64,000 bases of DNA from Thermococcus stetteri. GTDB taxonomy: Archaea > Methanobacteriota_B > Thermococci > Thermococcales > Thermococcaceae. Below are positions 27,976-35,843 of the stretch, piece after piece (the first letter of the stretch is position 1; each line of letters starts with the position of its first letter). The stretch lies in NCBI RefSeq assembly GCF_017873335.1, contig NZ_JAGGKB010000001.1, positions 434,001-498,000 of the forward strand, written 5' to 3'. The notes under the pieces are model-generated. The model did no database searches and was not told where the DNA came from. It saw only the letters and a program-made list of their open reading frames with translations. The position numbers and the translations under genes are program-made.

Positions 27976-29236
27976 GCGGGAGGTCTTTGACCCCTCTTCT
28001 TTTTAGCAGTTCAACCTCCCATTCTGCGAGGCTTGGACAGATGGTACACCCAAGCCTGTAGAAACCCTCGTAGTAGAGCGGATGGAGGTCAAAGCCCCTC
28101 ATAAGGATGAAGAGCTGAACCATCATCCCGCTCCAGAACTTTATGGGCATGACCTCCAGGATTGGGCCGAAGTCCGTTTTTCTCTCGATTACGGGCGGTT
28201 TTAAGCGCCTTCTGGCACTCTCCCCATCGCGGTCGCCAACAACTAAAAGGGGGTTCTCAAACTCGCCGACTGCATTGTAAAGGGCCTCGACTTTCATTTT
28301 GGTGCACCAGCGGTTTCTATGTGTCGGCATACCGAACTTATCTATCGGCATCGGGACGTCTACCCTGATCAGGTCGATCCCCAGCTTTTTGGCGAGTCTC
28401 TCAACGTATTCCTCCGTCTCCGGCATGTCGTACTCCATCCTGACGTAGACCGCACTGACCTTTCCAAAGGCCTCTCTAGCAAGTATAAGGGCCGCCGTAG
28501 AGTCCTTCCCACCGCTCCACGGCACAGCTATGTCGTATCCTTCAAACTTTCTCAGGAACTCCTTGCTGGCGTTTGCAAAGGCCCCGATGTAGTCTCTGTT
28601 GGCGGCTATCAATTCATCAAGGGAAACATCCTCCGTGCAGGGACACCTCCAGAGAACCTCGGTCGGAAATCCGAGCTTTTTACTCACTTCTGCAACTTTG
28701 TTGGGACCAGAGAAGTAGACCTCCTGGTTCATCAGCTTCCTGAGAACAAGGGAGTTCTCGCCAAGGTCAACATCAAGAAGGGACTTCATCGCCCTTCTAA
28801 AACCATCGCCAATAGCCAGATAGATGTCGTAGTCCGGGTGTATTTCAATCCCAAAAGGGTTCTCCGGGTTGAGGAAGTAGGCATTTTTCCACTCGATTCC
28901 AAGCCTGAAGCGGGCCTTTATGTCCTCGAGGTGAGCGTACAGCTCATCAACGCGCATGTTGCGGACCTTCTTTGTCCTCAGAAGCCTCGCGTAGAAGGGC
29001 CTTCCGCTCTCCCTCACGACCTCTAGGATGTCCTCCATCAGGGCCTTTTCCTTCTCCCCGAAGAGGAATATCGGGATGTAAGGTTCTCCAAGGACCTTGC
29101 TAAGGCCCTCTTCTACTTCCTCAAAGCTCCTCCCTCCGCCGAGGCTTTTAACCTCGAGGAAGCCACCGTAGTTGCGTTCGTTTATGTACTGGAGGGCCTT
29201 TGCGTCCTTTCTGGCTCTTGCGACGACCGTGAACAT
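27929..29236 (-). CDS. PAPS-reductase-family protein with cysteine clusters
   Basis: About 435 residues. The centre has a PP-loop ATP pyrophosphatase site, VPWSGGKDSTAAL, and the following YVRMEYDMPETEEYVERL as in PAPS reductase/sulfotransferase proteins. Cysteines occur in CPCTED, NRWCTKMK and GCTICPS, enough for an iron-sulfur cluster. Archaeal members are often tied to sulfur transfer or RNA thiolation; the substrate is unknown. The ATG at 29236 has no ribosome site and a TATA about 30 bases upstream, so the mRNA may be leaderless. Confidence 0.78.
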   Translation of the reverse strand: MFTVVARARKDAKALQYINERNYGGFLEVKSLGGGRSFEEVEEGLSKVLGEPYIPIFLFGEKEKALMEDILEVVRESGRPFYARLLRTKKVRNMRVDELYAHLEDIKARFRLGIEWKNAYFLNPENPFGIEIHPDYDIYLAIGDGFRRAMKSLLDVDLGENSLVLRKLMNQEVYFSGPNKVAEVSKKLGFPTEVLWRCPCTEDVSLDELIAANRDYIGAFANASKEFLRKFEGYDIAVPWSGGKDSTAALILAREAFGKVSAVYVRMEYDMPETEEYVERLAKKLGIDLIRVDVPMPIDKFGMPTHRNRWCTKMKVEALYNAVGEFENPLLVVGDRDGESARRRLKPPVIERKTDFGPILEVMPIKFWSGMMVQLFILMRGFDLHPLYYEGFYRLGCTICPSLAEWEVELLKRRGVKDLPLTYASSGAGQEQGLG

Positions 29237-29316
29237 GGTCGGGTTTAAAAGTGGAGAACTTAAAAGAGTTTGGCCGATGAGGAGAACTCCCTGCCCCGAG
29301 CGGTGAGGAGACCGGC

Positions 29317-30435
29317 TTACCTGAGGCCCACCAACGCTCTTAGGAAGCTCAGGTATATTTCCTTGACCCTCCTGAGGGAAGAGATACTGACCCACTCGTC
29401 GGCGGAGTGCCAGTTGCCCCCAATTGGTCCAAAGACGAGCGTCGGTTTGTCCAGGTAGGTTCCGAAGTAGTTGAAGTCCCCAACGCTCGCTCCGTAGGTA
29501 ATCTCAACCTCCCTGCCTCCAACTTCTCTGTACGTCTCCTTAAACCGCCTGACGAACCTGTTGTTTTCCTTCACAACGTATGGGAGCATCTCAGGGGTTG
29601 GGCGCTTGTATTTTTCTACATCAAGCTCTGCCCTTACTTCTACCCTTTCCGCAAGCCTGTAAAGTTCTCCTTTAACCTTCTCCCAGTCCTCGCCAACAAC
29701 GATGTGCCTGTCAATTATTGCAACCGCTTCGTCTGGCACGCTCAGTCCGTCAGCGGATCCAGAGAGGTGCAACGTACAGTAGGAACCTACCCCAAGCTTC
29801 GGGTGCTTCTTCATCCGTATCCTGCGGAGGTTTGAGACGAGTTTGGCAAGCTCTTCGACGGCATTGATTCCGAGGTAAGGTCTAGCCGCGTGGGCCTTCC
29901 TTCCCTTCGCTCTCACCTCGATTACGAACCTCCCCCTGGCACCGAGCATTAGCTTCTCGTTGGTGGGCTCTCCAACGAGAACGAGATCAGCTTTTTTGAG
30001 CTTGCCGCTCTTTATAAGCTCCCATGCCCCCCTCGAGAACCCCTCTTCATCACTGACGGCCGTAAAAATGAGGTTGGGTCTTTCCTTCCTAGGAAACTCC
30101 GAAAGCTCAAGGAAGGCGCTTAGGAGCGCTGCCAGCCCACCTTTCATGTCGGCACTCCCGAGTCCGTAGAACTTATCACCCTCAAGCTCGCCCCACGGGT
30201 TCCGTGTCCACCCCTGAGATAGATGCACCGTGTCCATGTGCCCGTTTAAAACAACTGTCGGGCCCTTACCGTCAAAATAGGCAACCACATCATCGCCAAA
30301 GCCTTCAACGGGAATTGTCTCTGTTTTTATTCCGCCCTCCTCAAGGAGTGAAGCCACAAACTTCGAAATCTCATGCTCCCCCCCAAAGGGGGACTTTATT
30401 GAGACCAGCCGTTTTAGGAGTTCAAACTCGTCCAT
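29317..30435 (-). CDS. M20 family metallopeptidase / deacylase (ArgE/DapE type)
   Basis: 372 residues. Metal ligands are visible in NGHMDTVH, GSADMKGGLAAL, VSDEEGFSRG (general base Glu) and VLVGEPTN, with late His in GGNWHSADEW. The dimerisation domain between carries AHAARPYLG. The family hydrolyses amide bonds of acylated amino acids or small peptides; ArgE/DapE/LysK-like enzymes look alike, and no lys or arg genes flank it, so the substrate stays open. Confidence 0.85.
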   Translation of the reverse strand: MDEFELLKRLVSIKSPFGGEHEISKFVASLLEEGGIKTETIPVEGFGDDVVAYFDGKGPTVVLNGHMDTVHLSQGWTRNPWGELEGDKFYGLGSADMKGGLAALLSAFLELSEFPRKERPNLIFTAVSDEEGFSRGAWELIKSGKLKKADLVLVGEPTNEKLMLGARGRFVIEVRAKGRKAHAARPYLGINAVEELAKLVSNLRRIRMKKHPKLGVGSYCTLHLSGSADGLSVPDEAVAIIDRHIVVGEDWEKVKGELYRLAERVEVRAELDVEKYKRPTPEMLPYVVKENNRFVRRFKETYREVGGREVEITYGASVGDFNYFGTYLDKPTLVFGPIGGNWHSADEWVSISSLRRVKEIYLSFLRALVGLR

Positions 30436-30477
30436 ACAACCACCAAAGGAAATTTGGGCTAAAGCTTAAGTACTTTT

Positions 30478-31276
30478 CAGGGAGCTTTTGGAAAAAGCTT
30501 GACCAAAGAAACTTTGCTGGGCAAAGTTTCATCAAAGTTTGTGGTTCCTTCTAAAATTGCTTTTCTACGAGGATTTTCATGATACACAACTTAAAACTGA
30601 ATTTTTTTAAATTTTAGCCAACTGAAAAGGGGTTTTCAACGTCTTGATACCCTTCGGGCATCTATAGAAAAGTAAACTCACACAAAACAAAACCACTAAA
30701 TCTCAGAATTCACACTTGTACGGTGGGCTCCCTTAATGAAAATCCTTACAAAACTGCTTTTAAACAAGAACCACACACAAGCCTTTAGAAAAAGCTTCAC
30801 CAAAAGTTTGAATGTCTTCGTAAAATTGGCTGAGAAGGTAGATTCTCCTAGTGCACGAGCAGAGCAATGTGGGTTTCTCTTCTTTTAACGCCCTTCGGGC
30901 GTTATACTACGAGTAAACCCCTCTAAAACTGCTAATTGGAGCGAGAGAATCACTAAAGCCCAGCAATTTAACAAGGACATTCCACCTTTGATGAAACTTT
31001 TCTAGCAAGCTTTTGGAAAAAGCTTGACCTAAAGTATGCCTTTCTTGTTGAGCTTGCTCTTTGGTAAGTGTATGTTCTCCTAGAAGCAAGTTCACAGGGG
31101 TTTAGTTCTAAATCTCCCCGCTAATTATGATTTTGACTTTCTTTTTAGTGCTCTCCGAGCACTATACGGTGAGAAAAATCCTTTGAATTGGCCAATTGAA
31201 AGTAAACCCTCATAAAATGAGCGTGCTTAACAACGCATACCAACTTTCCGCCAGCGCTTTCGTAAGAAAGGGCTGA
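30478..31276. repeat. Three tandem palindromic elements downstream of tRNA-Trp
   Basis: This gene-free stretch holds three units: about 30478-30780, 30781-31007 and 31008-31276. Each has an imperfect left arm, a central 7-bp hairpin with a three-base loop (30646-30662, 30887-30903, 31147-31163) and a right arm that is the inverted form of the left. Two of the three left arms begin with AGCTTTTGGAAAAAGCTTGACC-like sequence and the other (30782) with a related form, and a box AGTAAAC(T/C)C follows the hairpin. In unit 1 the arm has its own hairpin, GAAACTTTGC-TGG-GCAAAGTTTC at 30508-30530. A fourth copy lies beside tRNA-Gln. Confidence 0.75.
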
Positions 31277-31278
31277 TG

Positions 31279-31418
31279 TGGTGGGGGCGCGGGGATTTGA
31301 ACCCCGGTCCGCGGGTTTCTCCGGGTCAGAGCTCCAAAGGCTCATCCCCTATCAGCAAACCCGCAAGTCCTCATACCTCTGGAGCCCGCGATGATGGACC
31401 AGGCTACACCACGCCCCC
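31279..31418 (-). tRNA. tRNA-Trp (CCA) with intron
   Basis: Minus strand. Acceptor GGGGGCG (31412-31418) pairs with CGCCCCC before the A discriminator (31282) and an encoded CCA (31279-31281). The anticodon stem GCGGG/CCCGC encloses C32-U33-CCA, reading UGG for tryptophan. An intron of about 61 bases splits the loop after position 37 or 38. Archaeal tRNA-Trp genes usually carry such an intron, cut by the splicing endonuclease. Confidence 0.95.
31317..31378 (-). ncRNA. C/D box guide RNA within the tRNA-Trp intron
   Basis: On the minus strand the intron has box C ATGAGGA (31368-31374), D' CTGA (31352-31355), C'-like GGATGAG and D CTGA (31326-31329). The guide before D (TTTGGAGCT) pairs with GCUCCA of the anticodon loop, placing C34 opposite the fifth base from D. 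The guide before D' (GCGGGTTTG) pairs with AAACCCGC, placing C39 at the fifth base. This is the known archaeal scheme in which the intron directs 2'-O-methylation of positions 34 and 39. Exact splice sites are approximate. Confidence 0.85.
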
Positions 31419-31510
31419 GTTCGATGGTAGCTTACCCGTTTGGGGTTTATAAATTTTGTCCCGACAGTTTTATTAACATTGAATAACAAAAATATGATGA
31501 GGTGATACCT

Positions 31511-31747
31511 ATGGAAGAGCCGATAGTTATAGGCCACGATAAGTTCAAGATTGGGGAAGACGAGACCGCAAGAAGAGAGCTGAGGGTACTCAAAGTCCAT
31601 GACGACGTCATCCAAGTTCAGGAAGAATTCCACGGGATAATAGCCCTCGTTGGTGCAAGTTCCAGCGTCAACATCAAGAAGGACGAGCTCAAGCAACTCA
31701 TAAAAATAGCGAGGGAGAAGTTCGGCTGGAGCGACATCTGCGAATGA
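31511..31747 (+). CDS. Small conserved hypothetical protein
   Basis: 78 residues, acidic, mixed alpha/beta, no cysteine motif other than one Cys near the end (SDICE). The strand HDDVIQVQEEFHGIIALVG followed by a helix KKDELKQLIKIAREKFGW looks like a compact domain. ATG 31511 lies 5 bases after GGTGAT. It stands between tRNA-Trp and the fructose-1,6-bisphosphatase gene with its own promoter (TTTATAAATTTTG region near 31448). Confidence 0.7.
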   Translation: MEEPIVIGHDKFKIGEDETARRELRVLKVHDDVIQVQEEFHGIIALVGASSSVNIKKDELKQLIKIAREKFGWSDICE

Positions 31748-31818
31748 ATTTTCCCTTTATGGACATTTTGATGCTCAATATTCCGCTTCTACCATCTCCG
31801 AATTTAGGATTTTCTGCG

Positions 31819-31835
31819 TATCATCTACGGTGATA
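31819..31835 (+). promoter_or_regulatory. Thermococcales glycolytic motif upstream of TATA at fbp
   Basis: TATCAT-CTACG-GTGATA differs from the Tgr consensus by one base. It lies just upstream of TATA GTTTTATAAG (31841-31850), so bound Tgr should aid the transcription factors rather than block them, the arrangement known for gluconeogenic genes. Confidence 0.8.
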
Positions 31836-31883
31836 TTAACGTTTTATAAGCATAAAAGTCGTTGTGATGTATAGGTGGTTAAG

Positions 31884-33011
31884 ATGGCGGTTGGGGAGAA
31901 GATTACCATTAGCGTTATCAAAGCAGATATAGGGGGCTGGCCAGGTCACTCGAGGGTCCACCCCCAGCTCGTGGAGACCGCAGAGGAGATACTCTCAAAG
32001 GCCGTTGAGGAAGGAACAATAATAGACTTCTACGTGGCAACGTGCGGAGACGACCTCCAGCTCATCATGACCCACAAGAAGGGCGTTGACAGCCCAGATA
32101 TACACGGCCTCGCCTGGAAGGCCTTTGAGGAGGCCACGAAAGTGGCAAAGGAGCTCGGCCTCTACGGAGCCGGCCAGGACCTCCTCAAGGATGCCTTCAG
32201 CGGCAACGTCCGCGGAATGGGGCCCGGTGTTGCAGAGATGGAGATAACCCTCAGGAAGAGCGAGCCCGTGATTACCTTCCACATGGACAAGACCGAGCCA
32301 GGAGCCTTTAACCTCCCGATATTCAGGATGTTCGCCGACCCGTTCAACACCGCCGGCCTCGTCATCGACCCGAAGATGCACATGGGCTTCCGCTTTGAGG
32401 TCTGGGACATCCTCGAGCACAAGAGGGTCATCCTCAACACACCCGAAGAGCTCTACGACCTCCTGGCCCTAATAGGTGCAAAGAGCCGCTACGTCATCAA
32501 GAGGGTCTATCCGAAGCCAGGGCACCCAATCCCGGAGAACGAGCCGGTCGCTGTTGTCAGCACCGAGAAGCTCTACGAGGTCGCCGGAGAGTACGTCGGA
32601 AAAGACGACCCCGTTGCCATTGTCAGGGCCCAGAGCGGACTTCCGGCCCTCGGTGAAGTCCTCGAGCCCTTCGCCTTCCCGCACCTCGTCAGCGGCTGGA
32701 TGCGTGGAAGCCACAACGGTCCGATAATGCCGGTTCCGATGCACCAGGCTAACCCAACCAGGTTCGACGGCCCGCCGAGGGTTGTTGCGCTCGGCTGGCA
32801 GATAAGCCCAGAAGGAAAGCTCGTCGGCCCTGTTGACCTCTTCGATGACCCGGCCTTCGACTACGCCCGCCAGAAGGCCCTTGAGATCACCGATTACATG
32901 CGCAGGCACGGACCCTTCGAGCCGCACAGGCTCCCGCTTGAGGAGATGGAGTACACCACACTTCCGGGAGTACTCAAGAGGCTCACCGACAGGTTCGAGC
33001 CCATCGAGTGA
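31884..33011 (+). CDS. fbp: Class V fructose-1,6-bisphosphatase
   Basis: 375 residues beginning VGEKITISVIKADIGGWPGH, the start of the archaeal class V (FBPase IV/V) enzyme known from T. kodakarensis. Metal and phosphate ligands are in ADIGGWPGHSRVHP, ATCGDDLQL and HGLAWKAFE; SGWMRGSHNGPIMPV is diagnostic. It carries out the irreversible step of gluconeogenesis; in related archaea this family also has aldolase activity. ATG 31884 follows AGGTGGTTAAG. The upstream glycolytic motif predicts activation when sugars are absent, opposite to GAPOR just downstream. Confidence 0.95.
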   Translation: MAVGEKITISVIKADIGGWPGHSRVHPQLVETAEEILSKAVEEGTIIDFYVATCGDDLQLIMTHKKGVDSPDIHGLAWKAFEEATKVAKELGLYGAGQDLLKDAFSGNVRGMGPGVAEMEITLRKSEPVITFHMDKTEPGAFNLPIFRMFADPFNTAGLVIDPKMHMGFRFEVWDILEHKRVILNTPEELYDLLALIGAKSRYVIKRVYPKPGHPIPENEPVAVVSTEKLYEVAGEYVGKDDPVAIVRAQSGLPALGEVLEPFAFPHLVSGWMRGSHNGPIMPVPMHQANPTRFDGPPRVVALGWQISPEGKLVGPVDLFDDPAFDYARQKALEITDYMRRHGPFEPHRLPLEEMEYTTLPGVLKRLTDRFEPIE

Positions 33012-33130
33012 TTTCCAGCCCTTTTCTGTTCATTTTGTTTCTGCACGGGTTTATTCACCAAAGTTTTTATATTCTAACGCCGTAGCTTTCAAACTGGAGC
33101 GGAAACCTTAAATATTCTTCAAGTTGAGTT

Positions 33131-33147
33131 CAACACTCGGAGTGATA
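33131..33147 (+). promoter_or_regulatory. Degenerate glycolytic motif at the GAPOR gene
   Basis: CAACAC-TCGGA-GTGATA has a perfect right half and four of six bases in the left half. It follows TATA CCTTAAATATTC (33106-33117) and covers the expected start site, the repressing position. The half site is not part of the ribosome site GGTGGT, which adds weight. Confidence 0.55.
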
Positions 33148-33163
33148 CAAAGGTGGTGAGAGC

Positions 33164-35122
33164 ATGAAGTTCACGGTGCTTCATCTAAAGCTCGATGAGA
33201 GAAAAGTGGAAAGTGAAGAGTTCGAGAAGGAAGGGGTCTACGGCATCATAGACTACGGTCTCGAACTCCATGAGAAGCTCGAAACGCACTCAATAGACCC
33301 GTATGATCCAAAGAACGTCATGGTAATGGGGATGGGACCGTTCTCAGGCTCCATCCTTCCAGGAGCACACAGGCTGATGTTCTTCTTCCGCTCACCGCTC
33401 TACGGAACGCTCTTCCCGTCTGCGATGGGCGGTGCCGCCTACTCCTTCAAGAACGTCGGCGTTGACTTCGTCACCTTTGAGGACAAGGCGGAGAAGCCAG
33501 TTGTGGTCATCCTCTACAACGACGGTTCCAACATCAACGTCGAGCTCCACGAGATAGAGCTTGAGAAGCTAATTGAGATATGGAGAGATTACAAGGGCGA
33601 GGAGGGCGTCTATGCACTCACTCAGTACCTTATAGACACCTTCGGCGAGAGGTTTGACTTCGAATACCGCATTGCCGTCGTGGGCCCAGCGGCTCTCAAC
33701 ACCAACTACGGGGCGATATTCTCCCAGACCCTGAGGAAGGGCAAGCGCGTCGTCGGAAGCGAGGACTGGGCGGCAAGGGGCGGCTCAGGCTCGGTTCTCC
33801 TTAGAGCGCACAACGTCGTTGGCATAATATTCGGCGGAAAGCCGAGGAAGAGAGAATTCCCGGGCGAGGACATCTCATCGTTCAGGACTGCAAAGGAGAT
33901 AGTTGAGGGCGTCCACAAGAAGCCCTACAACGACATCATAGCCGAGAAAACCGTCAAGTACAAGTACAACCCCAAGCTCAAAACGGGTGGAACCTTCGGA
34001 GGAAACTACCCGGCCGAGGGCGACTTCGTCCCGATCCTCAACTGGCAGATGCCCTACATCCCGAAAGAAGAGAGAATCAAGATCCACGAGGCCATAATGA
34101 AGCACTACTGGGAGCCCTTCAACAAGGAAGCGATAGAGACCAAGAACTGGACGAACTGCGGTGAACCGTGCCCGGTCGTGTGCAAGAAGTACGCCAACGG
34201 CCACCACATCGAGTACGAGCCGAGGGAAGCCAACGGCCCGCTCAGCGGCGTTATAACCCTCAGAGCAAGCGACATAAGCGTTCCGACCGTTGATGCAATG
34301 GGCTTCGACGCCATAGAGTTCGGCGGAACCGCGGCATGGGTTCTCGAGCTCGTCCACCGCGGGATACTCAAGCCCGAGGAAGTCGGACTCAGCGACAAGC
34401 CAGACTTCACGAAAGAGGTCCTCCTTGAGAGGCCCGTCGAGACCAGCGAGAAGAACGCGAAGCTCGTCGCCGAGCTGGCCCACAGGGTAGCCTTTGGAGA
34501 GAACGAGATAGCGAAGATCATCGGCCTCGGAAAGAGAAAAGCCAGCGTAATCCTCGACGAGAAGTTCAAGGACAGGCTCAAGTACGGCGAGAGCTTCAAG
34601 GACTATGCGGTATTTACTCCGCTCGGCGAGAACGGGGAGATGACGCCGACGATGTATTGGGCAATCGGGAACTACATCCCGCTCCCAATACAGGGAAGAT
34701 ACTGGACGTTCTACCAGTTCGGGGTCTTCCTCGAGCCTGAGGAACTGGCCCAGAAGATAATTGCCTCTGCGCTCTGGGAGTTCTGGTACGACAACGTCGG
34801 CTGGTGCCGCTTCCACCGCGGCTGGATGAAGCCGGTCCTCAAGGCCCTCTTCATGGAGGCCTACGGCGAGAACGTTGACATGGAGGAGCACGCTAAGAAG
34901 CAGATAAAGAGGCTCATTGAGTTTGCGAGAAAGGCCGGCTATGCTCCGGTGTTCTGGGACAGCATGCGCGTCATTGACCTCGTTGCCAAGGGAAGCGAGG
35001 AGTTCGGCAACGAGAAGTGGGCAGAGAAGTTCAGAATTGACAAAGTCGGAACTGCCAGGGAGTATCTTGAGAAGGTTCTCGATGCCTACAGCGAGATTCT
35101 TGGGGTCGAGTGGAGGCTTTAA
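33164..35122 (+). CDS. gor: Glyceraldehyde-3-phosphate:ferredoxin oxidoreductase (GAPOR)
   Basis: 652 residues of the tungsten aldehyde oxidoreductase family. The 4Fe-4S cysteines are in NCGEPCPVVCKK with the fourth in GWCRFHRGW, and the pterin loops (GGSGSVLLRAHN, DISVPTVDAMGFDAIEFGG) are present. Sequence start and length fit GAPOR rather than AOR or FOR. It oxidises glyceraldehyde-3-phosphate to 3-phosphoglycerate with ferredoxin in the archaeal Embden-Meyerhof route, bypassing GAPDH and phosphoglycerate kinase. Its location after fbp and its glycolytic motif suit opposite regulation of the two. Confidence 0.93.
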   Translation: MKFTVLHLKLDERKVESEEFEKEGVYGIIDYGLELHEKLETHSIDPYDPKNVMVMGMGPFSGSILPGAHRLMFFFRSPLYGTLFPSAMGGAAYSFKNVGVDFVTFEDKAEKPVVVILYNDGSNINVELHEIELEKLIEIWRDYKGEEGVYALTQYLIDTFGERFDFEYRIAVVGPAALNTNYGAIFSQTLRKGKRVVGSEDWAARGGSGSVLLRAHNVVGIIFGGKPRKREFPGEDISSFRTAKEIVEGVHKKPYNDIIAEKTVKYKYNPKLKTGGTFGGNYPAEGDFVPILNWQMPYIPKEERIKIHEAIMKHYWEPFNKEAIETKNWTNCGEPCPVVCKKYANGHHIEYEPREANGPLSGVITLRASDISVPTVDAMGFDAIEFGGTAAWVLELVHRGILKPEEVGLSDKPDFTKEVLLERPVETSEKNAKLVAELAHRVAFGENEIAKIIGLGKRKASVILDEKFKDRLKYGESFKDYAVFTPLGENGEMTPTMYWAIGNYIPLPIQGRYWTFYQFGVFLEPEELAQKIIASALWEFWYDNVGWCRFHRGWMKPVLKALFMEAYGENVDMEEHAKKQIKRLIEFARKAGYAPVFWDSMRVIDLVAKGSEEFGNEKWAEKFRIDKVGTAREYLEKVLDAYSEILGVEWRL

Positions 35123-35688
35123 CCTCCATTCTCCAATTTTTCCAATAATATTTTGCATCTATTCTGCAACTCCCAGTTTTTTCTAAGGGCATCTTCAGAG
35201 ACCAATTCGCTGGGGGGATAGTGTTTTAGTAGCTGATCGGAGAAATTCCATATTTCGGCAAGTCCTTCTTTGACTATTTGGATATCATCTTGATCTCCGT
35301 GGACAACTTTCCCTTGTGCAACATCGAGGAACATCAAGCAGAAATCTGTCCGTGTAATTTCAAGCTGGCTCTCATTGAATCCATCTCCTACGTAAAGGGC
35401 AGTCTCGTATAGGGGATCCCTCAGAGAGATCATTACAATCTCTGTATGCCTAATGCTAACGGCGGCCTCAGTGTAGTTGGAGGAGTTTATTAACATCAAC
35501 GCATCCTCAGAGAAGGTCCTGAGGAGAGTTGCATCTTCGGATATCTGAGTTGCAATGTAGACCCTTTTACTCGCAGAATATCACGATGAGTTTGTTTTCC
35601 AAGTGTCTACTTGATACCACCAAAAGGCAGAGAGTACTAAAACCACGACAAAACACACGGCTAAGAGCTGTTTCTCACTTGTTCCCAT
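35119..35688 (-). pseudogene. Small membrane-anchored protein gene with an in-frame TGA
   Basis: From ATG 35688 the frame reads MGTSEKQLLAVCFVVVLVL, a single anchoring helix, then WYQVDTWKTNSS and a TGA at 35581-35583. The same frame continues YSASKRVYIATQISED through a helical domain of about 150 residues to the natural stop at 35119. A TATA (ACTTATATCC) and a short leader precede the ATG. Continuity of frame and sense on both sides shows one gene with one nonsense change, or a sequencing error. The extracellular part (SSNYTEAAVSIRHTEIVMIS) has no known family. It overlaps the GAPOR end by 4 bases. Confidence 0.65.
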
Positions 35689-35843
35689 CCTTGATCCCAG
35701 CTAGATTTTAATGGAAAGGATATAAGTTTTTATGGTGTGTTAAAGTTGAATTTACTCTAATTAATCAAACATAGGCACTCATTACTTAAACAAGAGGCCA
35801 AACCCTTATATTTTCCCAACCCTTTGCCTTTTCAGGTGGTAGA

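Noticed and set aside
30478-31276. CRISPR array
   Set aside because: Units are 230-300 bases with inverted arms, no 24-37 base direct repeats with even spacers, and no cas genes nearby.
30907-31345. Small open frames in the array (30907-31095, 31145-31345)
   Set aside because: They fall in palindromic elements and tRNA-Trp, and have no coding character.
31502-31507. Tgr half site before the 78-residue protein gene
   Set aside because: GTGATA here is part of the ribosome site GGTGAT and no second half lies 5 bases upstream.
33875-35158. Open frame of 427 codons opposite the GAPOR gene
   Set aside because: It is antisense to a clear enzyme gene; long antisense frames arise from codon bias in this GC-balanced genome. 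The same holds for 3303-4223, 14481-15560, 17088-17909, 28319-29026 and 47080-48021.
35581-35583. Selenocysteine at the in-frame TGA
   Set aside because: Thermococcales are not known to have the selenocysteine machinery and no SECIS-like hairpin is evident; nonsense mutation or read error is simpler.
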